64,000 bases of DNA, taken from assembly GCA_947462685.1 (NCBI GenBank), contig CANHPL010000002.1, forward strand, positions 1 to 64,000, read 5' to 3'. Positions within the stretch are counted from its first letter, which is position 1. Each line of letters opens with the position of its first letter. Position numbers and translations under genes: made by a program. The notes under the pieces are model-generated. The model was not told the DNA's origin and did not search any database. It saw nothing but the letters and a program-made list of their open reading frames with translations. Positions 44,487-54,325 of the stretch are shown here, piece after piece. Source of the DNA: Burkholderiaceae bacterium (GTDB lineage: Bacteria > Pseudomonadota > Gammaproteobacteria > Burkholderiales > Burkholderiaceae).

Positions 44487-46307
44487 ATGACACAACGCGC
44501 TATTAGAAACATTGCAATTATTGCCCACGTCGACCACGGTAAAACAACCTTAGTTGATCAATTACTTCGCCAATCTGGAACCTTTAGATCGAATCAAGCT
44601 GTTACAGAACGAGTGATGGATTCAAATGATTTAGAAAAAGAACGTGGTATTACTATTTTGGCCAAAAACTGTGCTGTTGAATATGAAGGCACACATATTA
44701 ATATTGTTGATACGCCAGGCCACGCGGACTTCGGTGGCGAGGTTGAGCGAGTATTGTCCATGGTTGATGGAGTATTACTCTTAGTGGACGCAGTTGAAGG
44801 TCCTATGCCGCAAACGCGTTTTGTAACCAAAAAAGCTTTGGCTTTAGGACTTCGTCCTATTGTTGTCGTAAATAAGGTCGACCGTCCAGGGGCTCGTATT
44901 GAGTACGTTGAGAATTCAACATTTGAATTGTTTGATAAATTAGGTGCTACAGAAGAACAATTAGATTTCCCGATTGTTTACGCATCTGGTTTAAATGGAT
45001 TTTCGGGATTAAGTCCCGACGTGCGTGAGGGTGATATGCGTGCTCTATTTGAGACTATTATCGAACATGTTCCGGTACGAGACGACGACATAAATGGCCC
45101 ACTGCAATTACAGATTTCTTCGATTGATTACAACAGTTATGTTGGTAAGATTGGTGTTGGACGTATTTCACGTGGCACCATTAAGCCAGGTATGGATGTG
45201 ATTTGTATGAATGGCAGTGAAGGTACCCCCTTCAAAGGCCGTATTAATCAATGTCTTAAATTTAAAGGTCTAGAACGCGAACAAGTTTCTGAAGCTATTG
45301 CAGGGGATATTGTTTTAATCAACGGGATTGAAGACATTGCGATTGGTACTACGATTTGTGCTGTAGACAATCCAGATCCATTACCAATGTTAAAAGTAGA
45401 TGAACCTACGTTAACAATGAACTTTATGGTCAATACAAGTCCATTGGCAGGTCGTGAAGGTAAGTTTGTTACAAGCCGTCAATTAAGAGATCGTTTAGAT
45501 CGTGAGTTGAAAGCGAATATGGCTTTACGAGTTAAGGACACGGACGACGATACTATTTTTGAAGTGTCTGGTCGTGGCGAACTACATTTAACGATTTTGA
45601 TTGAAAACATGCGTCGTGAAGGTTATGAACTTGCAGTTTCACGCCCAAGAGTGGTTTTTCATGAAGATGAAAACGGTAACAAGTTAGAGCCTTATGAAAA
45701 TCTTACAGTTGATGTTGAAGATAACACCCAGGGTTCTGTGATGGAAGAGTTAGGTAAGCGTAAGGGCGAATTACTTGACATGGTTAGTGATGGTAAAGGG
45801 CGGACCCGTTTAGAATACCGAATTCCGGCTAGGGGCCTCATTGGTTTTCAGGGAGACTTTTTAACCATGACTCGGGGAACAGGTTTGATGAGTCACACCT
45901 TTGATGCTTATGATCAAGTTAGAGATGGGATTTTAGGAGAGCGTCATAACGGTGTTCTCATTAGTCAAGATAATGGTGAAGCCGTAGCTTATGCCTTATG
46001 GAAGTTACAAGATCGTGGCCGTATGTTTGTGGTGCCTGGTGATCCTTTATATGAAGGAATGATCATTGGTATCCATAGCCGCGATAATGACTTGGTTGTG
46101 AATCCAATTAAAGGAAAGCAATTAACGAACGTTCGAGCATCTGGAACAGATGAGGCAGTTCGTTTGGTTACACCGATTCAGATGTCCTTAGAGTACGCTG
46201 TTGAATTTATTGCGGATGACGAGCTAGTTGAGGTCACTCCAAAAAGCATTCGATTGCGTAAACGTTATCTCAAAGAGCACGAGCGTAAAAAAGCCTCTAG
46301 AGATTAA
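44487..46307 (+). CDS. typA: Ribosome-associated GTPase TypA/BipA
   Basis: 606 residues. G motifs 'AHVDHGKTTLVDQLLRQSGTF', 'DTPGHADFGGEVERVL', 'NKVDRPGARIEYVE'; the C-terminal BipA-specific part 'YRIPARGLIGFQGDFLTMTRGTGLMSHTFDAYD' is intact. Supports 50S assembly and stress adaptation. Follows truB by 23 bases. Confidence 0.95.
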   Translation: MTQRAIRNIAIIAHVDHGKTTLVDQLLRQSGTFRSNQAVTERVMDSNDLEKERGITILAKNCAVEYEGTHINIVDTPGHADFGGEVERVLSMVDGVLLLVDAVEGPMPQTRFVTKKALALGLRPIVVVNKVDRPGARIEYVENSTFELFDKLGATEEQLDFPIVYASGLNGFSGLSPDVREGDMRALFETIIEHVPVRDDDINGPLQLQISSIDYNSYVGKIGVGRISRGTIKPGMDVICMNGSEGTPFKGRINQCLKFKGLEREQVSEAIAGDIVLINGIEDIAIGTTICAVDNPDPLPMLKVDEPTLTMNFMVNTSPLAGREGKFVTSRQLRDRLDRELKANMALRVKDTDDDTIFEVSGRGELHLTILIENMRREGYELAVSRPRVVFHEDENGNKLEPYENLTVDVEDNTQGSVMEELGKRKGELLDMVSDGKGRTRLEYRIPARGLIGFQGDFLTMTRGTGLMSHTFDAYDQVRDGILGERHNGVLISQDNGEAVAYALWKLQDRGRMFVVPGDPLYEGMIIGIHSRDNDLVVNPIKGKQLTNVRASGTDEAVRLVTPIQMSLEYAVEFIADDELVEVTPKSIRLRKRYLKEHERKKASRD

Positions 46308-46332
46308 TTTAGATGAATTAGGTTCTTCTATT

Positions 46333-47265
46333 GTGAATAAGAATCTAAAAAATTTGAATGGCGTTGGGCCAAGTAAGGTTTTTCTTCCAGAAGGACCTTA
46401 CTTAACTGTGCTAGATTTTTTAGAAAGACGCTTCCCCAGAGGCACAAGAATAGGATGGGAAAAGCGTATGCAGGCAGGTCGCGTCTTAAATCAAGACGGT
46501 CTGGTACTTCACCCTAATACTGGCTATTTGCCAAATTCTATTGTTTATTACTACCGTGAAGTAGTTGAGAACTTTGTGATCCCTTTTCAAGAAAATATTA
46601 TTTATGAAGATGAATATTTATTGGTGGCAGATAAGCCACATTATTTACCTGTAACACCAGTAGGGCCCTATTTACAAGAAACTTTATTGGTGCGACTGCG
46701 ACAGCGAACTGGTATAGATGAGCTAAGTGCAGTGCATCGTTTAGATCTTGAAACCGCAGGTTTAGTGATGTTCACGAAACAAGCAAACATGAGAAATGTT
46801 TACGCTGGATTATTTCGAAACCGCTTGGTAGATAAAACATATTTAGCGGTTGCGTCTTATACGGATTTACATACATGGCCAATGGAATATAAAAGTCGTA
46901 TTGCAAACTCCCAACAGTTTATGAAAATGCAAGATATGGAAGGAGATGAAAATGCAATTACCCGAATCCATCTTATCGAAAGAAGTGGCAATCAAGCCTT
47001 ATATCAATTAAAGCCATTGACCGGGAAAAAGCATCAACTCAGAGTTCATATGAATGCCTTGGGAATACCGATTTTGCATGATCAGATCTATCCCAGTATG
47101 AAAGCCTATGTCGAACCACAAGTGAGAAATTACAGTAAGCCAATGCAGCTATTAGCGAAAAGCTTGGCATTTATAGATCCGATGACAGGTCATGGGCATT
47201 ATTTTGAATCTCAATTAAAACTACAGTGGCCTAAGATTGATCTAATTGATCAAAGTGAGATATAA
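46333..47265 (+). CDS. RluA-family pseudouridine synthase
   Basis: 310 residues from the GTG at 46333, chosen because the longer frame (from 46228) overlaps typA by 80 bases while homologous proteins start near 'GVGPSKVFLPEGPYLTVLDFLERRFP'. Catalytic Asp is in 'AVHRLDLETAGLVMF'; 'PLTGKKHQLRVHMNALGIPILHD' is the RluA motif. No S4 domain of the RluC/D sort is obvious. Modified RNA target unknown. Confidence 0.85.
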   Translation: MNKNLKNLNGVGPSKVFLPEGPYLTVLDFLERRFPRGTRIGWEKRMQAGRVLNQDGLVLHPNTGYLPNSIVYYYREVVENFVIPFQENIIYEDEYLLVADKPHYLPVTPVGPYLQETLLVRLRQRTGIDELSAVHRLDLETAGLVMFTKQANMRNVYAGLFRNRLVDKTYLAVASYTDLHTWPMEYKSRIANSQQFMKMQDMEGDENAITRIHLIERSGNQALYQLKPLTGKKHQLRVHMNALGIPILHDQIYPSMKAYVEPQVRNYSKPMQLLAKSLAFIDPMTGHGHYFESQLKLQWPKIDLIDQSEI

Positions 47266-47492
47266 ATAAATCTATAGGGCCTAGTAGATGGGTAAAGAAA
47301 TCACTGTGTTCGATAAAAGATTATTTTTTAAATCTAACTAATATAAATCAATAGCTTATGAGTTTTTAAAACATAAATAATTTCCTAGATGATGATTTGT
47401 AATCATCCGTTTACTTGTCTATAAGGGTTTTCCATAGATAGTATTTTTTTGAAAATAGATTAGCATTTGATCATTAGTTTAATACGGAGAAA

Positions 47493-48764
47493 ATGATGAT
47501 TATTTCTAATTTACGTCGTCGCGTTTTAGCGACTGCAGTTGCAGTAGTGGCTTCTCTTGGTATGGCAACTGTTGCTGTAGCGCAAAATAAGGCGCCAATC
47601 AAAATTGGTTTTGGTATGGGTTTAACAGGTGGCATGGCAGCTAACGGTAAAGCCGCATTAGTCGCCATGGAAATTTGGCGTGAAGAAATAAATAAAAAAG
47701 GTGGTTTATTAGGTCGACAAGTTGAATTTGTTTACTATGATGATCAAAGCAATGCCTCTTTAGTGCCAGGTATTTACACAAAATTATTAGACGTAGACAA
47801 AGTTGACCTGATTGTTTCAGGATACGGTACGAACTTTATTGCTCCAGCGATGCCAATTGCAATGCAAAGAAACATGTTTTTTATGACTTTGTTTGGTACA
47901 AACGTCAATGCGAAATTTAACTATCCAGGTTATTTTCAGATGATGCCAAATGGTAAGGAACCAGCAGTTGGTTTAGCGGGTGGATTCTTTGACGCAGCTA
48001 TGACAGCGAAAAAGAAACCAACGACTGTAGCAATTATTGGGGGTGATAACGAATTTGCTGCGCTGACCAATGAGGGTGCTCGTGAAGTTGTTAAGCGTAA
48101 AGGTTTGAAGATTGTTTATGACAAAACATATCCACCGAATACTACTGATTACACGCCTATTTTGCGTGCAGTTCAAGCTACTAATCCTGACTTGGTATTT
48201 TTCGCGTCCTATCCAAATGAAACCGCAGGTATTATTCGTGCAGCGCGCGAAATTGGTTTAAAAACGGAAGTATTTGGTGGCACGATGATTGGTCTTGGTT
48301 TTGCTTCTATCAAGAAGCAGCTAGGCCCATTACTCAATGGTGTTGTTGGCTATGAATTATATGCTGCTGAAAAGACAGTTACTTTCCCAGGTGTTGATGC
48401 CTTCTTGAAGACTTATCAATCACGCGCTGTAAAAGAGGGTGTCGATGAACTCGGTTTTTACTTACCACCCTTTGCATATGCTCAGATGGAAATCTTAGGT
48501 CAAGCAGTTGAGAAGGTCGGCAGTATCGATCAGAAGAAACTGATAGATTATGTCCGTGCAACGAGCTTTAAAACAGTTGTTGGTGATGTCAAGTTTGCTT
48601 CAAACGGCGAATGGGAAGTTGGACGTCCAATGTATGTTCAGTACCAGGGTGTTAAAGGTAATGATCTTGATCAGTTCCGTAAGCCAGGTCCTAGTGTGAT
48701 TATTTCGCCAAAATCACTTCAGTCTGGTGAGTTGATTACTCCGTATCAAGATGCAATGAAGTAA
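47493..48764 (+). CDS. Branched-chain-type ABC transporter binding protein (first Liv system)
   Basis: 423 residues; GGAGA precedes the double ATG. Signal peptide (RRRVLATAVAVVASLGMATVAVAQ), then type I periplasmic fold: 'KIGFGMGLTGGMAANGKAALVAMEIWREEINKKGGLLGRQVEFVYYDDQ', 'GIIRAAREIGLKTEVFGG'. In family members of this sort the ligand may be aromatic acids, amides or urea rather than leucine. It is separated from livH by a hairpin, a common device for making excess binding protein. Confidence 0.88.
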   Translation: MMIISNLRRRVLATAVAVVASLGMATVAVAQNKAPIKIGFGMGLTGGMAANGKAALVAMEIWREEINKKGGLLGRQVEFVYYDDQSNASLVPGIYTKLLDVDKVDLIVSGYGTNFIAPAMPIAMQRNMFFMTLFGTNVNAKFNYPGYFQMMPNGKEPAVGLAGGFFDAAMTAKKKPTTVAIIGGDNEFAALTNEGAREVVKRKGLKIVYDKTYPPNTTDYTPILRAVQATNPDLVFFASYPNETAGIIRAAREIGLKTEVFGGTMIGLGFASIKKQLGPLLNGVVGYELYAAEKTVTFPGVDAFLKTYQSRAVKEGVDELGFYLPPFAYAQMEILGQAVEKVGSIDQKKLIDYVRATSFKTVVGDVKFASNGEWEVGRPMYVQYQGVKGNDLDQFRKPGPSVIISPKSLQSGELITPYQDAMK

Positions 48765-48781
48765 TTCTTCATTTTTAATCA

Positions 48782-48806
48782 ATCCCCAACCTTTCTGGTT
48801 GGGGAT
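48782..48806 (+). terminator. Intra-operon hairpin (attenuating terminator)
   Basis: 10-bp perfect stem ATCCCCAACC/GGTTGGGGAT, loop TTTCT, with only a weak T-stretch after, between the binding-protein gene and livH. Probably a partial terminator or mRNA stabiliser that sets binding protein above the membrane parts. Confidence 0.75.
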
Positions 48807-48831
48807 CTATTTACAGAATTGAGTCATAGAT

Positions 48832-49707
48832 ATGTCTTTAGATTTGCTATTTAATGCGATCGTCTCCGGGTTATTGCTTGGTGGTTTTTACGCTGCGATG
48901 AGCTTGGGGCTATCGATTTCATTTGGTATGTTAGATATTGTGAATATTACGCATCCTGCCATCATTGTACTTGGGGCTTATTTGGCGTGGTGGTTACATG
49001 GGGCTTATGGGATCGATCCAATTGTTGCGGCCTTTTTAATGGCGCCTTTATTTGTGGTTTTGGGGATCGCTGTTTACCGACTTTATTATGATCGTTTTGA
49101 GAGAGATGCAGGGGGCGGTGATTCACTGAGGGGATTAGCTTTCTTCTTTGGACTACTCTTTATTGTTGAAATGATCTTAATCTTGGCATTTGGTGTTGAT
49201 TACCGTAATGTTAATACGCCTTATACCGATGTATCTTTGAACTTAGGTTTTGTTAACTTACCTTACCGTTTATTAATTCCATTTTTACTCTCCACCACTT
49301 TGTTGTTACTTATTCGTGAGTTCTTTAGAAGAACTTATTTTGGTAGGGCTGTTAGTGCAGTCGCCCAAGATCCGTTAGCTTTGCAATTAATGGGTGTTGA
49401 TCCAGTTAAGGTCAAAGGTTATGCTTTTGGTTTGTCACTTGCGGTAGCGGGATTTAGTGGTGCGATGTTAATCATCATTCAAAGTGTTCAACCTGCTGCT
49501 GGACGAGAGTACATAGGACTCGTATTTGCCGTGTGCGTTTTAGGGGGAATGGGTAATCTCATGGGAACACTATTTGCGGCGATGGTTTTAGGTATTGCTG
49601 AAAGTATGACATCCACGTTTGCCGGTCCTTCATGGGCACCTGCGGTGTCTTTTGGCTTACTCTTATTAACTTTGGCATTTAGACCACAAGGAATTTTTGG
49701 AAAATGA
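48832..49707 (+). CDS. Branched-chain-type ABC permease LivH-like
   Basis: 291 residues with about eight helices; 'GLLLGGFYAAMSLGLSISFGMLDIVNITHPAIIVLGAYLAWW' and 'GLVFAVCVLGGMGNLMGTLFAAMVLGIAES' are LivH signatures. It overlaps livM by four bases. Confidence 0.9.
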   Translation: MSLDLLFNAIVSGLLLGGFYAAMSLGLSISFGMLDIVNITHPAIIVLGAYLAWWLHGAYGIDPIVAAFLMAPLFVVLGIAVYRLYYDRFERDAGGGDSLRGLAFFFGLLFIVEMILILAFGVDYRNVNTPYTDVSLNLGFVNLPYRLLIPFLLSTTLLLLIREFFRRTYFGRAVSAVAQDPLALQLMGVDPVKVKGYAFGLSLAVAGFSGAMLIIIQSVQPAAGREYIGLVFAVCVLGGMGNLMGTLFAAMVLGIAESMTSTFAGPSWAPAVSFGLLLLTLAFRPQGIFGK

Positions 49708-50633
49708 AAAATCATTCAAAATTTCTTTTTGGGTTATTGGTTGTTAGCGTCGCATTAGGTTCGTTACCGTTTCTGATTAATTCCGAATACTTTTTCTTTG
49801 CCGCTTACTCGGTCTTGCAATTTGTCATCTTAGCAACCGCCTGGAATATTCTTGGTGGGTATGCAGGTTATGTTAATTTTGGGTCAGCTGCCTTTTTTGC
49901 AATCGGGGCTTATGCTAGTGTTGCAGGGTTTAAGTTGCAGCTTCCACAAGGAGTTAATATTCTGCTAGGCACATTTGTAGCGGGTTTAATTGGTTTGGGA
50001 ATGGGATATTTAACTCTCAGACTCAAGGGGGTATTTTTCTCCATTGCCACTTTAGCATTGTCCGTTGTGTTGTTGACGATTGTCATCAACACGCCATTCT
50101 TAGGTGGTGCTCGGGGAGTGTATGTTATCGTGCCACGAGAGTCGCCAATTGGAGTTGGTTATTACATTCATTGGTTATATTTTATGATTTTAGGGATGGC
50201 AATTGTCTCTGTAGTCATTGCACGCATGATTCAGTTCTCATCTCTTGGTCGGGGTTTGATGGCGATTCGAGATGATGAGTTAGCCGCTGAGGGATTAGGA
50301 GTGCCGACTTTGAGACTGAAATTAATTGCTACCACCATTAGTGGTGCCATGATGGGACTTGCAGGAACGACATTCCCTTATCTGATCACATATATGGAGC
50401 CTACGGCGGTATTTAATTTATCCTTTGCAGTCAACAGTATTGCGATGCCGATTGTGGGTGGTTTAGGAACGTGGTTAGGTCCCTTGATTGGCGCCTTACT
50501 GCTCGGAACCATTCAACAGGTTGCATCCGTAACCTTGTCATCAACTTGGAATTTACTGATTGTTGGTGGTATGTTGGTCTTTTTTGTCACCTTGGCCCCA
50601 AATGGGATTATGGGTATTTTTAAAAAGAAATAA
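49704..50633 (+). CDS. Branched-chain-type ABC permease LivM-like
   Basis: 309 residues; 'ILGGYAGYVNFGSAAFFAIGAYAS', 'RDDELAAEGLGVPTLRLKLIATTISGAMMGLAGT' and 'IVGGLGTWLGPLIGALLLGTIQQV' are LivM signatures. Sixth to eighth helices complete the translocator with LivH. Confidence 0.9.
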   Translation: MKNHSKFLFGLLVVSVALGSLPFLINSEYFFFAAYSVLQFVILATAWNILGGYAGYVNFGSAAFFAIGAYASVAGFKLQLPQGVNILLGTFVAGLIGLGMGYLTLRLKGVFFSIATLALSVVLLTIVINTPFLGGARGVYVIVPRESPIGVGYYIHWLYFMILGMAIVSVVIARMIQFSSLGRGLMAIRDDELAAEGLGVPTLRLKLIATTISGAMMGLAGTTFPYLITYMEPTAVFNLSFAVNSIAMPIVGGLGTWLGPLIGALLLGTIQQVASVTLSSTWNLLIVGGMLVFFVTLAPNGIMGIFKKK

Positions 50634-50639
50634 TTCAAT

Positions 50640-51386
50640 ATGACAAATAATACACAAGAACCCCTTGTAAAAGCCTCAGGGATTATCAAACGGTTTGGTG
50701 GGTTTACGGCATTAAATAACGTAGAACTGATCATTTACCCTGGAGAGCGTTTAGGTTTAATTGGACCTAATGGTTCCGGTAAAAGCACCTTAGTGAACTG
50801 CATCTCAGGCATGTTAAAAATTGACGGCGGTCAAGTCTCACTGCGAGGTAATGATATTAGTCATTTAGCTCCGCATCAGCGTGTTCATGCAGGAATTGCC
50901 CGTAGTTTTCAGATTCCTAAGCCTTTTAAATCGATGACAGTTTTAGAAAATATTAAGGTAGTGATTAATTTTTCTGGAAACCTACGGGCGGATGCAAATG
51001 ATCAACGGAGTATTGATGAAAAAGCTTTAGCGATAGTTCAAAGTGTTGGTTTAAGCAATAAGGCACATGCGATTTCAGCGGGCTTAACGCAGGTGGAATT
51101 ACGTAAATTAGAGTTAGCGCGTGCAATGTCTGCGAACCCACAGTTATTGATTGCTGATGAAGCCTTAGCAGGTTTATCGGGAGCTGAGGTTGATGAAGTA
51201 CTCGAACTCATTATGAGTATGAAACAAAAAGGTATCTCTGTATTAATGATTGAGCACATCATGAGCGCAGTCATGCAGTTTTCAGAGCGTTTAATGGTCT
51301 TGGTCGCGGGTACAAAAGTTGCAGATGGTAACCCACAAGATGTAATCAACAATCCCGAAGTGATAAAGGCATATCTTGGCGAATAA
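50640..51386 (+). CDS. Branched-chain-type ABC ATPase LivG-like
   Basis: 248 residues. Walker A 'GPNGSGKSTLVNCISG', 'IARSFQIPKPFKSMTVLENIKV', ABC signature region 'SAGLTQVELRKLELARAM' in place of the common LSGGQ form, Walker B 'LLIADEALAGLSGAE'. Overlaps livF by 11 bases. Confidence 0.88.
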   Translation: MTNNTQEPLVKASGIIKRFGGFTALNNVELIIYPGERLGLIGPNGSGKSTLVNCISGMLKIDGGQVSLRGNDISHLAPHQRVHAGIARSFQIPKPFKSMTVLENIKVVINFSGNLRADANDQRSIDEKALAIVQSVGLSNKAHAISAGLTQVELRKLELARAMSANPQLLIADEALAGLSGAEVDEVLELIMSMKQKGISVLMIEHIMSAVMQFSERLMVLVAGTKVADGNPQDVINNPEVIKAYLGE

Positions 51387-52104
51387 AATTATTCTTAAAG
51401 ACATTAATGCCGCATATGGAGCGGTACAGGTCTTGCATGGTATTTCCATGGAAGTTTCTAATGGAGAGACGGTTGCATTACTTGGTACGAATGGTAATGG
51501 TAAATCGACTTTAATTAAATGTGTCGCCGGACTAGTAAAACCTACTGCGGGTCGTGCTGAGGTAGTAATTGATGATGTCACGCATGATTTAAGAAAGCTA
51601 GCCCCTGAAGAGATTGTTAATTTAGGTGTGGCAATGGTCCCAGAGGGAAGAAGATTATTTCCACTGTTGAGTGTGAAAGAAAATCTTTTACTAGGAGCCT
51701 CAAGGTCATATGCTAGAGCTCATGTTAACGAAACGATGGAATATTGTTTTGAGGTTTTTCCGAAGTTACGTGAACGTGCAAGTCAACGCGCAGGGAGTAT
51801 GAGTGGTGGAGAGCAACAAATGGTTGCCTTAGCACGTGCTTTGATGAGTATGCCGAAAATTTTGTTGATTGATGAGCCATCCGTTGGTTTAGCGCCCATT
51901 ATCGTGAAACAAATGATCGATAAAATTGGTGAGTTAAAAGTACAAAAAGGCTTGACTGTACTGATGGCGGAACAAAACTTTACACAAGCCATGCGGATTG
52001 CAGATCGAGGTTACGTGATTGTACATGGAGAAATTAAAATTGAAGGTAGTGCCGCAGAGCTTGCTAGTAATGATATTGTTCGTAAGTTATATATGGGTGT
52101 TTAA
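51376..52104 (+). CDS. Branched-chain-type ABC ATPase LivF-like
   Basis: 242 residues from a TTG start inside the end of livG. Walker A 'GTNGNGKSTLIKCVAG', 'VAMVPEGRRLFPLLSVKENLLLGA', signature 'MSGGEQQMVALARAL', Walker B 'LLIDEPSVGLAPIIV'. Overlap and rare start suggest translational coupling. Confidence 0.88.
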   Translation: MANKIILKDINAAYGAVQVLHGISMEVSNGETVALLGTNGNGKSTLIKCVAGLVKPTAGRAEVVIDDVTHDLRKLAPEEIVNLGVAMVPEGRRLFPLLSVKENLLLGASRSYARAHVNETMEYCFEVFPKLRERASQRAGSMSGGEQQMVALARALMSMPKILLIDEPSVGLAPIIVKQMIDKIGELKVQKGLTVLMAEQNFTQAMRIADRGYVIVHGEIKIEGSAAELASNDIVRKLYMGV

Positions 52105-52119
52105 GACAAAGGCTATATT

Positions 52120-53016
52120 GTGAAATATTCTTTACCAAGTGAACGTGTTCCATTTATTCCTATCGTGGATCGCCCACAATGGAATTTGCCCAACGGTAAT
52201 AATTTGCTCGTTTGGATTATTGTGAATGTAGAACATTGGACTATGGCCAATGCTATGCCAAGAATGGTTTTAAGCCCGCCAATGGGTCAGCCCTTATTGC
52301 CAGATGTGCCGAACTGGTCATGGCATGAATATGGGATGCGCGTCGGCTTTTGGCGTATTTTTGATGCATTGGTGCAAAGAAGTATCGTACCGACCTTAGC
52401 AACCAACGGTATTGTTTGTGAATCTTATCCTCGCGTGGTTGAGTCAACTTTAAAGCACGGTTGGGAAATGATGGGCCACTCTTATGTGCAAGGCCCAATG
52501 CATAAATTGCCTAATCAATTAGAGTCCATTGAAAAAACAATTGAGACGATTAAAAATTTTACGGGTCAAGCGCCGATTGGTTGGGAAAGTCCGGGACTCA
52601 CAGAAAATGAAGAAACGATTGATCATTTATCAAAAGCAGGCATTCAGTATGTTGCTGACTGGCCCTTAGATGATCAGCCGACATGGATTGAGGCTTCACC
52701 CAAGCCAGTATTATCTGTGCCTTATACAGTTGAAACGAATGACATACCAATGATGTTGTTACAACAACATCGAGGTGAGGAAATGTTGTTGCGAGGCCGA
52801 GAACAATTTGATCGTCTACTCGCTGATAGTCAAACGATTCCTCGAGTGATGGCAATCAGTGTTCATCCTTACATTACCGGAGCCCCTCATCGTATTGGTT
52901 ATTTTGAGCAACTTCTAGATTACATACAATCCAAAAAAGGCGTTTCGATAAGAACGGGTGAACAGATTAATGATTTATATCGTGCCCAATTCCCTGCGCC
53001 GGTAAGCAAGAAATAA
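52120..53016 (+). CDS. Polysaccharide-deacetylase (NodB/PuuE-like) family hydrolase
   Basis: 298 residues from a GTG, 15 bases after livF. Carbohydrate-esterase-4-like barrel: 'LVWIIVNVEHWT', 'VPTLATNGIVCESYPRVVESTLKHGWEMMGHSYVQGPMH' (putative metal His in GHS and MH), 'APIGWESPGL', 'RVMAISVHPYITGAPHRI'. This branch is closer to PuuE-type allantoinase and other amidohydrolases than to cell-wall deacetylases; no signal peptide, so cytoplasmic. Being in the Liv operon, it likely hydrolyses the imported amide-like substrate or a breakdown product. Confidence 0.8.
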   Translation: MKYSLPSERVPFIPIVDRPQWNLPNGNNLLVWIIVNVEHWTMANAMPRMVLSPPMGQPLLPDVPNWSWHEYGMRVGFWRIFDALVQRSIVPTLATNGIVCESYPRVVESTLKHGWEMMGHSYVQGPMHKLPNQLESIEKTIETIKNFTGQAPIGWESPGLTENEETIDHLSKAGIQYVADWPLDDQPTWIEASPKPVLSVPYTVETNDIPMMLLQQHRGEEMLLRGREQFDRLLADSQTIPRVMAISVHPYITGAPHRIGYFEQLLDYIQSKKGVSIRTGEQINDLYRAQFPAPVSKK

Positions 53017-53053
53017 CAACAATAAATAACTACAACGCCTCAAATTAATTTCA

Positions 53054-53078
53054 ACCGCATCTCTGATGCGGTTTTTTT
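53054..53078. terminator. Intrinsic terminator between convergent operons
   Basis: 8-bp stem ACCGCATC/GATGCGGT, loop TCT, and seven Ts on the plus strand. It ends the liv-deacetylase operon and abuts the stop of the convergent FAD monooxygenase gene. Confidence 0.9.
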
Positions 53079-54309
53079 ATAGCTCTTCTGGAATGAGTTC
53101 ATCGCTCATGATGATGTCTGAAATATCAACGGCGGTTTCTTCCATGACGCGGTTGGCAATACCGATATGATTATTTTTCAGTTCTTCTTGACCTTGGGCC
53201 GTCATAAATTTACCGAGATATTGGGCACGAGCAATCACTCGTTGGCAAGGAATCAGACGCTCACTTTGATATTGTTCAATGGCTTTTGGAGTTGCACCAT
53301 GCAATTCAATATTAGTCACAATCGATAGAGCATCTTCCGCTGCTTTAGAGACACCCATACCGACGTGTGGTCTTGCAACAAAACTCGCATCACCCATCAG
53401 AGCAACTCGACCAAATGCTACTTTTTCAGAATACACATCATAAATCGGTTGGAAAAACACCATTCCAGTTTTTTCAAGAACCTCTGCAAATTGAGGTGCT
53501 AGATTATTTTTAGCCGCTTGCCTTACTGCGGCGATATGTTTCCAATTGACTTGTATAGGAGAAATACCCTGAGGGTGGAAAACACCATCAGCATCTGTCA
53601 GAAGTTCTTTAAGAACAGTATCCTCCGGTGCTTGACGATACCAAACAAAGTTATATTTACGGTGCCCAATACTTAAATCATTATTGTTCCCTGCAACAGG
53701 GTAGCCTAACATTTGCTCCCCTTCAGGTAGGCCAAAGCTAAAATAAGGAAAGAGTGTATCTTTCATGTATTTACTTAAGGCAGCTTCTTCACAAACACCA
53801 CGCCAAGCAACATAGCCTGTATAGACAGGTTTAATTTGTGGAGCCACGATGGCACGTATTACTGAGCGAAGTCCATCGGAGGCGATTAATAGTTCACCAT
53901 TGTAGGAAGATCCATCATCACAATGGACCATGACTTCCTGGCTATTTTCGCCAAATGAAACGACATTTTTACCCGAATGATAATTTTTTTCCGGAAAATT
54001 TTCTTTCAGAAGATGGTAAAGGCGACCCCAAGAGGTGAAGATTTGCGGAAGTTCCATATCCGCAATCGTATTTCCATGTTGATCCAAGGTTACTCGGCGT
54101 TCTACAGGAACTCCAAGATTATGATCAATGGTAATGCCGCACATTTCTAGAGCTTTGATCAAAATAGGATGAGGCACAATACCAGCGCCGCGACCGTCAA
54201 GAGATCCAGGGACTTTTTCTAAAATATCAACCTCATGACCTTTGCTACGAAGTAAATTTCCTACAAGCAGACCACCAAGTGACCCGCCAACAACAATAAT
54301 TTTTGCCAT
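53077..54309 (-). CDS. FAD-dependent aromatic monooxygenase (2,6-dihydroxypyridine hydroxylase-like)
   Basis: 410 residues. Rossmann 'IIVVGGSLGGLLVGNLLRSKGHEVDILEK' (about 3-31), 'LIASDGLRSVIRAIV' in the middle and 'GRVALMGDASFVARPHVGMGVSKAAEDALSI' binding FAD. The pattern fits class A flavin hydroxylases, and the 'ARPHVGMGVSKA' variant recalls 2,6-dihydroxypyridine 3-hydroxylase. Substrate class is inferred. It lies downstream of the VOC gene on the minus strand. Confidence 0.8.
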   Translation of the reverse strand: MAKIIVVGGSLGGLLVGNLLRSKGHEVDILEKVPGSLDGRGAGIVPHPILIKALEMCGITIDHNLGVPVERRVTLDQHGNTIADMELPQIFTSWGRLYHLLKENFPEKNYHSGKNVVSFGENSQEVMVHCDDGSSYNGELLIASDGLRSVIRAIVAPQIKPVYTGYVAWRGVCEEAALSKYMKDTLFPYFSFGLPEGEQMLGYPVAGNNNDLSIGHRKYNFVWYRQAPEDTVLKELLTDADGVFHPQGISPIQVNWKHIAAVRQAAKNNLAPQFAEVLEKTGMVFFQPIYDVYSEKVAFGRVALMGDASFVARPHVGMGVSKAAEDALSIVTNIELHGATPKAIEQYQSERLIPCQRVIARAQYLGKFMTAQGQEELKNNHIGIANRVMEETAVDISDIIMSDELIPEEL

Positions 54310-54325
54310 AATTTGATTTGAGACT

